Positions 20,847-33,090 of a DNA stretch of 64,000 nucleotides are shown in pieces. The notes below the pieces were generated by a model. That model was not told where the DNA came from, searched no databases, and was given only the letters and a program-made list of their open reading frames with translations. The stretch is from Arbacia lixula (Eukaryota; Echinodermata; Echinoidea; Arbacioida; Arbaciidae), in NCBI GenBank assembly GCA_963669155.1, contig OZ022585.1:6233558-6297557 (forward strand), read 5' to 3'. Position 1 is the stretch's first letter. The number at the start of each line of letters is the position of its first letter. Position numbers and translations under genes: made by a program.

Positions 20847-23800
20847 TGTGCGCTTCCGTTACACTATGCATGCTATGTGTTCATTTTGGGGTGAAAATTT
20901 ATCATAAATTATAATGCAAATCAAGCTGAAAATGACATATCATAAAGTCAAGAGATGTCAATTCGGGTTACTAATGGAAACCCTAAAGCTTGTCCGGGTT
21001 TTGTACGAGTAGTAACAACTAATATATTTGAAGTGCATTCCATCAATAGACCATTTTCGTTATGTATACATTTTTATTCACATCGTTCAAACAATACGTT
21101 ACTAAAGGTAACACGAAACCTTGTCCAAGCTTTGTCCGCGTAGCAACAACTAATAGATTCAGGTTGCGTTCCATCCATTGAAACTAAATCAAGAAATACA
21201 GCTGAATGTAATAACACGTCGCTAGGCAGTTAGGGGAAATTTGAATTCATTACGAAAACGACTAATACATTCAGAATACAACAAAACTTTTTGTATTATA
21301 CCTGTAAACATACTAGCAACTGCGATCACAGTTTCATTAATAATGCGTGATGTTTCTGGCATGTCTGGCAGAAAAGAAGTTGTGGGCTGACACATGTGGT
21401 GCACAGTGTCATTGTTGTGTTCTGAATTAATTTGCTGATACACACATTAGTTTGCCCTCCAAATTTGTTCGGTCAAAATTATACATTTCAAGGATTATTT
21501 CAAGAATGATAATTGGTGAAGTGCCACGAAACCTGCTTGGAAAAGAATTTACATCCCCTGAATTCATGACATATATGTCAATCTCACTTTGATTCGAGTT
21601 GTGATATATGTTTAATTGTTTTTCAAAAGTGTCAACAGTTTGTTTTAACACCTAGTACTATCAGTACGTAAAACTAGGTGGCGAAGGATCAAATGAGTCT
21701 GAAAAGAATCACTCACGATTGGTGCGAGGATTACATGCAGGACGATGTCGTTGCTGCGAAGTAATGGCGAGTCATCAGCTGGTGTGAAACCTGGTACCTA
21801 AAGAATCGTCGTCGTGTTTATCAAGCTATATCATATACCATAACATTTCGCGAGGTTCTTATTTTCTCGAATTTCGCGAGTCGGATGCTATGAAATGAAC
21901 AATGGGAAATAAACATATGGATGCAAATGCCATATGTAGATTTCCCATTGTACAACGTAATTTGTATTATCAGCCACAAACGGTATGATGCTGGCTCATG
22001 AACTTTGAGTATCTTTGTTAAAGGTGATATTCATAGAAGAAATGAAGCTATTCATCTACAGAAAGCTTATAAGCCATACAATGACCTTGGATGACATTCA
22101 GACAATATATCACTTCCGAAAAAGCGAAATTAGGATGAAAACAATCACCCTATTTTCTGGGACAATTTTGCTGTACTGTCATCCGAAACGGCCTTTAGGG
22201 AGGCGTTATTGAGCATCACACATGCTAATCCGCAGCTTCTTTTCCGCCAGAAGCATCATGCATTTTTAATGAAACTGTGATGACAGAGTGGATTAACATT
22301 TGTGTGTAGATTGTAGTTAGTCTCTATAGCTGCGTGAAGCATATCCTGGCTGTGACGTACAAACAAAGCCACTTTCCCTTAGGCGATTTCGTAGGTCAGG
22401 AGAGAGTTAATTTAGTGAAATTTGATTTTCATAAACACAAAACTGAACACTTTCATGGCATGTTAGCTGCATAAATTGCTTTAATAACTCATTAAATTAT
22501 GAAATAATCTATGTGATTTCATTTCCTATCGGTATCGCCTTTAAGAAACAGGTAAGGTGAACGAGACATAGGGGGAAGATACAGAAATTGGGAGGTAGAT
22601 GGAGATGAGGATGCATCAAGAAAGAAACAATATTAGGACAGAAATGTAAATAGAGATGAGGGAAAATTGAGAGAAAGAAAGAGAGAGAGAGATCGGGGGT
22701 AGTATTTCAAAGCATGTTTATAAATGATACATAGATACAAACAGAGATTAAAACATGCTATATCGTAAGAAAATGCCGTTTTATTTTGTGCCCTATTAAG
22801 ATCAATTCCACGGATCCGAATGAATCTCTTTGTATCTTATTACAAACATTACATCGGCACAACATTTGAATGAATTGTCTTTTTATCAAGGCATGAACAT
22901 CAACATCGGTGACTCTAGAAGACGGGAACTACATTAACAAACAAAAGGAGAATGGGAAAAATTATAGCCGACTACCTCTAAATGTTGGGACACGCAGTAA
23001 GCTCTATGGAAAGCCACAACCCAAAGAAGAATAGCCCATTTACAATAGTTATGAAACTCAGCAGAAATCGGCAGATAACTTGTATAACGTCTCACATCAT
23101 AGCTTCACGAACCTCTTGAGGAAAAGACTATAACTGTCTACGTTTGTAATAACCTCTGACGTAGCGACCATTGTCTACATTCATAAATCGCATTGCACCG
23201 TTTAATTCAAGATAATGTGTCCATATAATCATATGTTTTTGGTTTATCTGAATTATATTTTGATATGAGTAAAGACTATAAGATACAGACAAAACATAAT
23301 GCAAGGTTGATGTTAAGCTACCGATGCTGTGTACATTCAGAAATGGTGAATCACCGGTTTTAAATAAAAAACAAAGGTAGCCAAAAAATAAAGTAATAGC
23401 TGGTATGAAAACTTTGGCCCTTTTGCTCAGATTTTACATATTTTTGCTTAAGGAAATCAACAATTGTGTTAAGTACAGCAAATAAATTATTACTCATTCA
23501 CATAGAAAATAATCAGTATTACATATACAAAAACAATGTTACTTCAATAGACTAAAATAGCATATAATCCGTCCCGTATTTTAGATTAGAAACAGCAAAC
23601 TTATATGTCTCTCTTAACTCCTACCTTTCAAATCACAATCACAATCAATAAGCCATTCTCGACTTCCTTTACACATTGTTCGCCAAATCAAAATGTGTTT
23701 CACTTTACACCTTTGTCTGTACAACTTAGACTACATATATTATATTCTAACAAACTGCATAGGCCTACCTAGACCTGTCTCAGAATAGATCAGTGACTAA

Positions 23801-24139
23801 TCCTCATAAAACATTGATTTCAATGTGTTTCTTTACATAACAATGTTCAAATTTCTTTCCTTTATTTCAACATCCCAAGGCCGGTAATTGCAGTGTCTTT
23901 GAATAAGACTAGCCATGCAGTACATACACGCGTCACGTTTTATGTACACTTGGAAACCATGATACCGAGAGTAAAGTCTAATGAATCGTACACCTTGGAC
24001 TCGACGTGATTTATTCAGTCGCGTGATCATGATGAACTGATTCAATGATTGGAGATACTAAAAGTGTCATAGCTGTGATCAGATTGAATGGTCAGATGCT
24101 ACGGTACTCAAAAAGCGTCAATCATTTTAATGCCACCTC

Positions 24140-24386
24140 AAAACGACCTGCGCCATCGCCAGGCTTAAAAGGAAGGGGTACTAGTGGAAAGACCACGGGA
24201 CCCGTAATCAATAGAATGCTTTTCGTCCACGACCACAAGTTCAATTCCTGTGTTGATTCCAGGATATCCGGAGGGGAATCATCTCAAAATTATGACATCG
24301 TTAAATAAAACGAGATTCGAACCCGGTAATGGCGGTACAACGGTTCTGCAATTATTGCGGTCTGTCTGTCTGTCTGTCTGTCTGTC
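24140..24386 (+). repeat. SINE-like block ending in (GTCT)n
   Basis: A block present in several cassettes (30670-30925, 46460-46721, partly 46245-46345 and 63015-63180). It has a tRNA-like look on the plus strand: an A-box-like TAGTGGAAAGACCACG and, about 50 bases on, a B-box-like GAGTTCCATTCC in sister copies. It ends in seven GTCT units here, eight in C's flank and ten in F's. It may be a tRNA-derived SINE amplified along with the cassette; no reference was available. Confidence 0.4.
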
Positions 24387-24546
24387 ATAACGGGCCGTTA
24401 TGAGTTACACCAACTACCCATTCCTTTGTTTTTAATCTTTATGTATCACCTGCATATTTTTTCACCAGAAAGTCACACAAATCCCACAGAGCAATTGATT
24501 GAACTGAACTGAACTCGCGAACTGGTGCAGATTTGTGTACATTCAC

Positions 24547-24712
24547 TTAAAGGGATAGTTCACCCTGAAAGTACTTTGGTTTCAATAAAAGGAGACACGT
24601 GAAAGGAACATATTAGTGTATTTTGAAGAAAATCGGTCAAAGAAAAAGAAAATTATTTAAATTGAAAGTTTTAATTTTGTGATGTCACATGCGAGGTGCT
24701 CCCCCCCCCCCC
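24547..24712. mobile_element. Truncated TTAA MITE (family 3) plus poly-C, beside Ig copy B
   Basis: Left end TTAAAGGGATAGTTCACCCT, colinear with the 17215 copy up to GATGTCACATGCGAGGTGCT. The MITE is then cut by twelve C residues (24701-24712) directly before the Ig copy B region. Confidence 0.8.
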
Positions 24713-24731
24713 TACAAATCAAAGATGCGCA

Positions 24732-25729
24732 TCAATTAAGCCGAAAGCTATGACCAATAACCTGAATGAAGTAAACCGAAAATAAGGTAAGGCAAACAAG
24801 TGTAGCCGAAATATTATGTTCCCTCTTGCAGTTATTACTGGCTCCGTGCAAATAATCGTGATGCGTGAACACATTTAGTGGGGAAATAGAGGTATCGTTA
24901 TTGATGTTTCCGCCTGAAAAATGGCTTGTTGAAGTAGCTTTAGTGGAAACGCAATCCTCTCGAGGTATGTCAATACTGTCCACCGTATTCCCCTGCAACC
25001 TGTAATTTCTGTAATCGTCGCAGTCTTCAATACTTTTTGATCGATTATAAACAGAGATACAACAAAATGTTGACAACGAATTTCTCATCCAAAATGTGTG
25101 TGTGAAATTGGTTGCATTCCTTGTGGGTTGACGGAATGGAGGTATTCGTTGTCCTTCCTGGTAGCAATCGATAACCTCGTCGGCATAACTTCCCTGCCGG
25201 GCTGTGCAGACGAGAATATCCCAGCCTTCGACAGGAGATGCGGCTTGGTCTGTAGACGGGCCGCAATATGCTCTCCCGGGTGGATAAGCCACATTCAACT
25301 TCTTTCGCAATGATTTAATTTTTTTCAGATGACCATCGGAAATTGTAGCATAACATATGTATGTTCCTTCATCACTTCTCCGTACGTCTTGGATTTTAAC
25401 AGAAATACGGAACTTATCGCTATTATCATGATCAGTGACACATTTCACTTCGAATCTTTCCCCCACACTGTTAGATACAACGTTACAAACGGACTGCTCA
25501 CAGTGGATGTTACAGAAGGGTGATCTATTTCCTACCGCGATATCGAAAGAGATGTGTGGTTGAATCGCATGGGCGAAGTGAAACTCGGCGATCCCTCCTT
25601 CGTAGGCGTGATGGATGGAATCAGACGCTGAAGTCAACTTAACTGCAATCCAGAAGAGTTGGCAGACCAGCAGCAGAGAAATCAAGAAATCAAGAAATCA
25701 AGATCAATGAAGTGATCGGTAGAGGCCAT
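24732..25729 (-). pseudogene. Ig-type gene, copy B (start disrupted)
   Basis: The body is open and closely matches copies A and C: both Ig-like domains, the DEGTYICYA signature, stalk and hydrophobic tail ending HSFRLN. The start is broken. From the conserved ATG (25729) a 26-base insertion made of the octamer ATTTCTTG puts a TGA after 15 codons. In the frame of the body there is another TGA and no ATG before the signal-peptide core ISLLLVCQLFWIAV. A frame opening at 25685 begins with TTG, not ATG. Unless an upstream exon supplies a new start, no signal peptide can be made. The rest shows no stop, so the lesion is probably recent. Confidence 0.75.
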
Positions 25730-26643
25730 CTTTCCTGTTGGGCACATATATATATATAGAGTACATTGCCTAAGTCATAATAAAAAATTTGATGGCAGTG
25801 ATTATAGCAATTATTTTAATGAAATCGTAACAAATATTTCGCTCTTTAAATGCTGGCAATGTCAATATTTTCTTTCCCTGATAATCTGTTTTCAAATGAA
25901 CTTGATAATTTCAATGAAATGCTACGAATAAAGAATTATTGTTCAGAGCATCTGCCAGTCATGAATATTGAGTGGCGGATTCAAACCTTGTTCAAAGCGA
26001 TGGATATCAATTTCGTTAAACATTGTTAAACATCCTTGATTGGACACACTGTGTGTGCTCCCGTTATACTATGTGTTAAAAAAAAACTTCTGAAAAATAA
26101 TGAATAATAGATTATAACGCGAATCAAGATGAAAATGACACAACATCAAGTCAAAAGATGTCAATTAGGGTTACCAATGGTAACCCTCAAGCCTGTCCAT
26201 GGATTGTCCGAGTAGCAACAACTATATGCGTTCCATCAATTGACCATTATCGTTGTGGATGCATATTTTATTCACGTCGTTCAAACAATACGTTGCGAAT
26301 CATGATTCAAAACGCAAACATGAATCACAAAAATGACAGAATTAGCGTTCAGTCGACCTTCTCTCCAATGACGTTTCTTCTTGGATTCGGGCCGATCCAG
26401 TGCGCATTCGCTGTGCACAGTTTGACCCAGTAAAGGTCAACTTTTACGCGCGCGTTTTCTGACTTTTACAGTGGCTGTTCACCTGCTCACTCATCTCCCC
26501 ACTCACAACAGTGCGGCTGCATGACTATACCGGAAGTAGGCCGACATAACATGGCCATCACCGGGGAGGGGTAGGGGTGGGAATGCGGAAGGTGCGAACG
26601 CACCCTCTTTTTTTAGAAGGGACGAATTAGTTTTGTTATGTTT

Positions 26644-26664
26644 GGGGGGGGGGAGGGAGGGGGA
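26644..26664 (-). repeat. G-rich tract
   Basis: A G-run with two A interruptions on the plus strand, the only long tract of this kind in the window with G rather than C on that strand. Confidence 0.9.
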
Positions 26665-26888
26665 GGCGTGTTATAGGTCTTTTAGATGGGCGCTGCACAA
26701 TGACGTCATAGAATCATGATTCAAATCACGGTTGCGTTCAAGAGACCTTTCTCGACCGTGATTCTGTAGAATCACCTTTATATTCAATATCGACTGAACG
26801 CAATTGTGATTCTGCAGAAACATGTTTTGAATCATGACTCACGGGCAAAAACGTGGCGCATGAACGCGACCTAAAAGTAACCCCAAAC

Positions 26889-27611
26889 CAGGGTTGTGTT
26901 AGGAAGGAGGGACAACACGAGCATAATATATTCAAACATCTGTATGGATACTAAAGCGTGCTAATGAATGTCAAAAGCATTTCACAATCACTACAATGCT
27001 TTGATGTCCCATGCGCGGCACCGACATTTAGCTGCTGTCAACTTGGAAAGCAATATCTTTGATTCACTGTTTTGTCTCTGGAAGCTATGTTTCTTATCAT
27101 ATTTTTGTGCAAATTTCAAAAAGTTACAGGCAACACCACTAAAGATCCTGTACTCGGTTTTCTTCTAAATGATTGTTGAATGATGCATGAACGGAGATAT
27201 AAGATAATATTCTTACTTACACAATTAACAAATTTCTTCACTTTCCACAGATTTCCGCTAACGTGGGATTAAATCATTATCAAAATTATATCTTAAGCTG
27301 TTTATTTTCATCAACAGAGTTTGTGTGCATTTGCGTGCAACTGAGATATTTAAGTAGAAAAAAAATGTTTATTTTTGTTCGCTGATATCTCTTTTCCTCA
27401 CAAAAGTATTGATGTAATCCAACAGAGCTGGACAAGCGAAATAAGACTCTACATTTCTTTTGTTCTATCTGAGAAACCGTTGTTACGCAATCCTGTTCGC
27501 TATCATTAAAACCCCTGAAAAGCACATGCTGAGAAGACTTTTTTTTCGGCGGTGCCACGCATGGGTTCAAAGAAAGAAAGTTGTTTCATATCCTTCCATA
27601 ACACATCCCCG
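26889..27611 (-). mobile_element. CAGGGATG element with 7-bp duplication, copy 1
   Basis: Ends CAGGGTTGTGTTAGGAAGGA and AACACATCCCCG are inverted repeats. The element is flanked by CCCAAAC on both sides (26882-26888 and 27612-27618). The uninterrupted site, CCCCAAACCTTGTCCGAG, is present at about 53712 in a paralogous cassette, so the boundaries are secure. 723 bp, no intact transposase. Orientation is opposite to the 50723 copy. Confidence 0.85.
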
Positions 27612-28157
27612 CCCAAACCTTGTCCGAGTAGCAACAACTAATAGATTCAGGTTGCGTTTCACCCATTGAAACTGAATCACGAAATACAGCTAAATGTAAT
27701 ATCACGTCACTCGGCAGTTAGGGGAAATTTTGAATGCATTACGAAAACAGCTAATTCATTCAGAACACAACGATGACCATTGTGTATGATACCTGTCAAT
27801 CTACTACCAACTTCCAGCACAGTTGCATTAGTAATGCATGATGCTTCTGGCAGAAAATAAGTTCTGGGCTGACATATGCGGTGCACAATGGCATTGTTGT
27901 GTTCTGAATCAATTTGCTGATATACACATTATTTTGAGGTCCAAATTTGATCGGGAGTCAAAATCTCATTATATATTTCAAGGATTATTTCAAAAATGAT
28001 AATTGGTGGAATGCGAAATGCCATGAAACCTGCTTCGAAAAGAATTGATATCCATTGACTTCATGATTATGTCAATCTCAGCTTCATTCGAGTTGTGATA
28101 TATTTTTAATCGTTTTTTAAAGGTGTCAGCAGTTTGTTTTAACACATAGTACTATCA

Positions 28158-28407
28158 GTACGTGAAACTAGCTGGCGAAGGATCAAATCAAATGAGTCTG
28201 AAAAGAATCACTCACGATCGGTGCGAAGAATAAATGCAGGACGATGTCGTTGCTGCGTACGTAAAACTAGTTGGTGAAGGATCAAATAAGTCTGAAAAGA
28301 ATCACTCACGCTCGGTGCGAGGAATAAATGCAGGACGATGTCGTTGCTGCGTGCGTAAAACTAGTTGGCGAAGGATTAAAAAAGTCTGAAAAGAATCACT
28401 CACGATC
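28158..28407 (+). repeat. Tandem triplication, about 97-bp unit
   Basis: The unit beginning GTACGTGAAACTAGCTGGCG occurs at 28158, 28257 and 28351, each with TCTGAAAAGAATCACTCACG and a GGACGATGTCGTTGCTGC end; the third unit is partial. Other cassettes (21665, 44610, 54985) have the unit once, so it expanded only in this cassette. Confidence 0.85.
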
Positions 28408-30893
28408 GGATGCTATTCGCGAATTTAACAACACGCAAAAACATGAATACGACGTTTACGAGCACATATGCTAATAGTACCATGAGTACTAGTACTCCAC
28501 GATCGCGAAAAGGCACCAATAGTGGTCAATTATACTCCCGAAACATATGACGTATATACCGTATATGAAATGAACAATGAGAATTAAACATATGATGCAA
28601 AACCAGTGCCTTATGGCACATGTATGGAGAATTCCGATTGTACAACGTATTGTATTACCAGCCACAAACGGTAAAATGCTGATTCATGAACTTTCAGTGG
28701 ACATACGTATCTTTGTTAAAGGCGATATTCATAGAAGAAATGAAGATATTTATCTACAGAAAGCTTATAAGCCATACAATGAGCTTGGATGACATTCAAA
28801 CAACATATATGTATCACTTCCGAAAAAGCGAAATTAGGGAGAAAATAATCACCCTTTTTTCTGGGACAAATTTGCCCTACTATCATCCGAAACGGCCTTT
28901 AGGTTTGACGTAAGAAAAGGGAGGCGTTATTGTGCATCACACATGCTAATCCGCAGCTTCTTTTCCGCCAGAAACATCATGCATTATTAATGAAACTGTT
29001 ATGACAAAGTGGATTAACATTTGTGTGTAGATTGCAGTTAGTCTCTATAGCTGCGTGAAGCATATCCTGGCTGTGACGTACACAGAAAGCCACTCTCCCT
29101 TAGGCGATTTCGTAGGTCAGGAGAGAGTTGATTTAGTGAAATTTGATTTTCATAAAACACGAAACTGAACACTTTCATTGCATGTTAGCTGCATAATTTG
29201 CTGTAATAACTCACTCAATTATGAAATAAACTATATTTATTTGATTTTATTTCCTATAAGTATCACCTTTAAGAAACAGGAAAGGGGAAAGAGACAGAGG
29301 GGGAAGAGACATAAATTGGGAGGTAGATGGAGACGGGAATGCATCAAGAAAGAAACAATACTAGGACAGAAAGGTAAATAGAGATGAGGGAAATTGAGAG
29401 ACAGACAGAGAGAGAGAGAGAGTGAGAGGGGGTAGTATTTCAAAGCATGTTAATACATGATACATAGATACTAACAGAGATTAAAACATGCTATATCGTT
29501 AGCAAATGCCGTTTTATTTTGTGCCCTATTAAGATCAATTCCACGGATCCGAATAAATCTCTTTGTATCTTATTACAAGCAGTACATCGGCACAACAATT
29601 GAATGAATTTTCTTTTTATCAAGGCATGAACATCAACACCGGTGACTTTATAAGACGGGAACTACATAAAAAAAGGAGAATGGGAAAAGTTATAGCCGAT
29701 TACCTCTAAGTGTTGGGACACGCAGTAAGCTCTATGGAGAGCCACAACCCAAAGAAAGAGTAGCCCATTTGCAATAGTTATGAAACTCAGCAGAAATTGG
29801 CCGATAACTTGTATAACATCTCACATCATAGCTTCACGAACTATTTGAGGAAAAGACTACAACTGTCTACTTTTGAAATATCGTATGTCGTAGCGATCAT
29901 GGTCTACATTTATAAATCGCATTGCACCGCTCCGCTCGCGATGTCTAATTCAAGATAATGTTTCCATATAGTCATAGGGTTTTAGTTTATCTGAATTACA
30001 TTTTGATATGAGTAAAGACGACAAGATACAGACTAAACATATTGCAATTAGGTTGATGTTAAGCTACCGATGCTGTGTAAATCTAGAGATAGTGAATCAC
30101 CGGTTTTAAATCTAAAACAAAGGTAACCAAAAATAAATTAATAGATGGTATGAAAACGTTTTGCACAGATTTTACATATTTTTGTTTAAGGAAACCAACA
30201 ATTGTGTTAAGTACAGCAAATACTCATTCACATAGAAAATAATCAGTATTACATATGCAACAACAATGTTAGTTCAATAGACTATAATAGCATATAATCC
30301 TTGCCGTATTTTAGATTAGAAACATCAAACTTATATGTCTCTCTTAACTCCTACCTTTCAAATCACAATCACAATCATAGTCAATAAGCCATTTTCGACT
30401 TCCTTTACATATTGTCCGCCAAATCAAACTGTCTTTCAATTTACGCCTCTGTCTGTACAACTATACATACATTATATTATTTAAAAAAAAATGCATAGGC
30501 GTACCTAGACCTGTTTCAGAATAGATCAGTAACTAGTCATCCTTACGAAACAATAATTTCAATGTGTATCTATATATGTCATTCTTCACATTTCTTTGTT
30601 TTATTACAACATTCCAAGGGCGGTACTCACAAAGCGCCAGTCATTATTTTTAATGCCACTTAAATATGTTAAAAACGACCTGCGAAATCGCCAGGCTTTA
30701 AAGTAAAGGGTAGTAGTGGAACCCGTAATGGGACCCGTAATAAAAAAAAAATGCCTTTCTTCTACGACCACAAATCCCATTCTTGTTTTATTTCAGGATA
30801 TCCAGAGGGGAATCTTCTCAAATTGATAACATCGTTAAATAAAACGAGATTCGAACTCGGTAATGGCGGTACTACGGTTTTGAAATTATTGCG

Positions 30894-30925
<32 letters not shown>

Positions 30926-31085
30926 TAACGGGCCATTATGAGTTACACCAACTACCCATTCCTTTTTTTTTAATCTTTATGTATCACCTGCATGTTTTTT
31001 CACCAGAAAGTCACACAAATCCCATAGAGCAATTGAATTGAACTGAATTGAACTCGCGAACTGATGCAGATTTTTGTACATTCAC

Positions 31086-31250
31086 TTAAAGGGAGAGTTC
31101 ACCCTGAAATTACTTTGGTTTCAATAAAAGGAGACACGTGAAAGGAACATATTAGTGTATTTTGAAGAAAATCGGTAAAAGAAAAAGACAATTATTCAAA
31201 TTGAAAGTTTTAATTTTGTGATGTCACATGCGAGGTGCCCCCCCCCCCCC
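31086..31250. mobile_element. Truncated TTAA MITE (family 3) plus poly-C, beside Ig copy C
   Basis: Same left end and same cut point (GATGTCACATGCGAGGTGC) as the B-side copy, followed by poly-C at 31238-31250. Confidence 0.8.
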
Positions 31251-31284
31251 GCCCCCTAGAAATCAAAGATGCGCATCAATCATG

Positions 31285-32259
31285 TCAATTAAGCCGAAAG
31301 CTATGACCAATAACCTGAATGAAGTAAACCGAAAATAAGGTAAGGCAAACAAGTGTAGCAGAAATATTATGTTCCCTTTTGCAGTTATTACTGGCTCCGT
31401 GCAAATAATCGTCAAGCGTGAACACATTTAGTAGGGAAATAGAGGTATCGTTATTGATGTTTCCGCCTGAAAAATGGCTTGTTGAAGTAGCTTTAGTGGA
31501 AACGCACTCCTCTCGAGGTATGTCAATACTGTCCACCGCATTCCCCTGCAACCTGTAATTTCTGTAATCGTCGCACTCTTCAATACTCTTTGATCGATGA
31601 TATACAGAGGTACAACAAACCGTTGATGACGAATTTCTCATCCAAAATGTGTGAGTGAAATTAGTTGCATTCCTTGTTGGTTCACGGAATGGAGGAATTC
31701 GTTCTCCTTCCTGGTAGCAATCGATAACCTCATCGATATAACTTCCCTGTCGGGCTGTGCAGACGAGAATCTCCCAGCCTTTGACAGGAGATGCGATCTG
31801 GTCTGTAGACGGGACGCAATCTGCTCTCCCGGGTGGATAAATCACATTCAACCTCTTTCGCAATAATCTAATTTGTTTGAGATGACCATCGGAAATTGTG
31901 TCATAACATATGTATGATCCTTCATCACTTCTCAGTACGTCTTGGATTTTTACAGAAATACGGTACTTATTGCTATCAGCATGATCAGTGACACATTTCA
32001 CTTTGAATCTTTCCCCCACACTGTTAGATACAACGTTACAAACGGACTGCTCACAGTGGATGTTGCAGAAGGGCGATCTATTTCCCAATGCGATATCGAA
32101 AGAGATGTGTGTTTGAATCGCATGGGCAAAGTGAAACTCGGCGATCCCTCCTTCGTAGGCGTGATGGATGGAATCAGACGCTGAAGTAAACTTTACCGCA
32201 ATCCAGAGGAGTTGGCAGGCCAGCAGAAGAGAAATCAAGTGATTGGTAGTGGCCATCAT
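31285..32259 (-). CDS. Ig-type surface protein, copy C (intact)
   Basis: A 324-residue open frame from the tandem Met pair at 32259 (MMATTNH). The reading frame stays open 36 codons upstream, but that part is not conserved in A, B or F, so the MMATT start is preferred. Signal peptide core LISLLLACQLLWIAV; domain 1 with DEGSYICYD at the F strand (Asp in place of the usual Ala); domain 2 with WEILVC and TVCC; N-glycosylation sequons at GNRS, RNAT, NFT and INNDTS; a stalk; and the tail HNISATLVCLTLFSVYFIQVIG, followed by only HSFRLN. That short tail fits a GPI-attachment signal better than a signalling receptor. Upstream sequence is paralogous to that of copy D. Confidence 0.8.
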   Translation of the reverse strand: MMATTNHLISLLLACQLLWIAVKFTSASDSIHHAYEGGIAEFHFAHAIQTHISFDIALGNRSPFCNIHCEQSVCNVVSNSVGERFKVKCVTDHADSNKYRISVKIQDVLRSDEGSYICYDTISDGHLKQIRLLRKRLNVIYPPGRADCVPSTDQIASPVKGWEILVCTARQGSYIDEVIDCYQEGERIPPFREPTRNATNFTHTFWMRNSSSTVCCTSVYHRSKSIEECDDYRNYRLQGNAVDSIDIPREECVSTKATSTSHFSGGNINNDTSISLLNVFTLDDYLHGASNNCKREHNISATLVCLTLFSVYFIQVIGHSFRLN

Positions 32260-32354
32260 TTCTATTGGATATATAGGCATTGCCTTAGTCACATTACGAA
32301 TTCTCATCACAGTTATGAAAGAAACAAGATAATAAAATCGTAAAAGAAAAAATA

Positions 32355-32372
32355 CGTCATCGCTCAATAAAT
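32355..32372 (-). promoter_or_regulatory. Position-conserved A/T block upstream of Ig copy C
   Basis: Minus strand TATTTATTGAGCGATG, about 108 bases before the ATG, aligned with the TATA-like block of copies A and F but with TATTGA in place of TATAGA. Copy D has the same variant. Candidate core promoter only. Confidence 0.25.
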
Positions 32373-32379
32373 ACTAGCA

Positions 32380-33090
32380 GAAGAAAAAACGTCTGAATTC
32401 TGTTCATTCCATGATAATTACTTGAATTTGATCAAATATATGAAATCTATTATCAAAGTAACATATCAAATACAACAAGTCAAAATTACGACAATTGTCA
32501 AAGGACATAACAACTATCAGTTTCAAAAACCTTTTGAAATATTCGATTGTTTAAAACATCTGTGACATGTTTTCTGATATATATTTCTTGCCGCAGAGTA
32601 CATGAAATGCCAACAAGCACATAAATAGATATATCAGAAGCATAGCTCCAGTTCAAAGATACCAAGCATGTATGGATAACAAACTTTCCATCATGCTCCT
32701 CATCTTTTAAAGGACTTTGTTAGTTTGCGTACTCCCCAAAATGCTAATTTGACACCATTTGTTTTTCGAGGAATGTTTAGAAAATAATAGAATTTACCTA
32801 CCTGACATAACATATGTCGATCTGCTAACGTGTAACCTGTCGCTTTTGGGTGTGCTACGCTAAATGTTACAAGCCTGGGAGACGCCTTTTAAGTAAATAC
32901 AGCGTAATCTTGTATAAGGGAAGGTGGACACCCGACACCCGCTATGCCAATTATGCTATATAGGTCGCTCCGTCCTCTCACTTCTCACCTCTAACTGCTA
33001 ACACCAATCATCTCCCAATGATGATTGTGATAAAGATGTTGATGGTGGTGATGGTTATGAACTTGCAATGGAGAAGATTGTTTCAACTTT
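32380..33090. other. Upstream flank of Ig copy C
   Basis: No gene. From about 32390 to 32760 it is paralogous to 38455-38790 upstream of copy D (GAATTCTGTTCATTCCATGA and following), showing that copies C and D were duplicated with their 5' flanks. Confidence 0.6.

Larger units (their letters stand above)
20065..24546. repeat. Cassette flank A (between copies A and B)
   Basis: No gene. It holds an ordered series of blocks repeated in other cassettes. These include the CAACAACTAATAGATTCAGG block (21145), the GTACTATCAGTACGT block (21655), the GGAAATAAACATATGGATGC block (21905), the CCACGGATCCGAATGAAT block (22808), and the CCTACCTAGACCTGTCTC block (23764). The SINE-like block with (GTCT)n is at the right end. 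The same order appears in flanks B, E and F. A TTAA MITE (20250-20846) is an extra insertion here. Confidence 0.8.
25870..31085. repeat. Cassette flank B (between copies B and C)
   Basis: No gene. Same ordered blocks as flank A: the CAACAACTAATAGATTCAGG block (27630), the GTACTATCAGTACG block (28148), the CCACGGATCCGAATAAAT block (29540), the CCTAGACCTGTTTCAG block (30505) and the SINE-like (GTCT)n block (30670-30925). Extras here are a 723-bp element with a 7-bp duplication (26889-27611) and a local tandem triplication (28158-28407). Poly-G (26644-26664) and GAATCATGATTC palindromes (about 26295 and 26710-26860) are also present. Confidence 0.8.

Noticed and set aside
31651-31866. A conserved 64-80 residue frame antisense to domain 2 in all Ig copies (also at 19315, 25098, 37709, 43254, 47430)
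   Set aside because: It lies exactly opposite the Ig coding frame and is kept open by conservation of that frame. It has no signal, domain or start context of its own.
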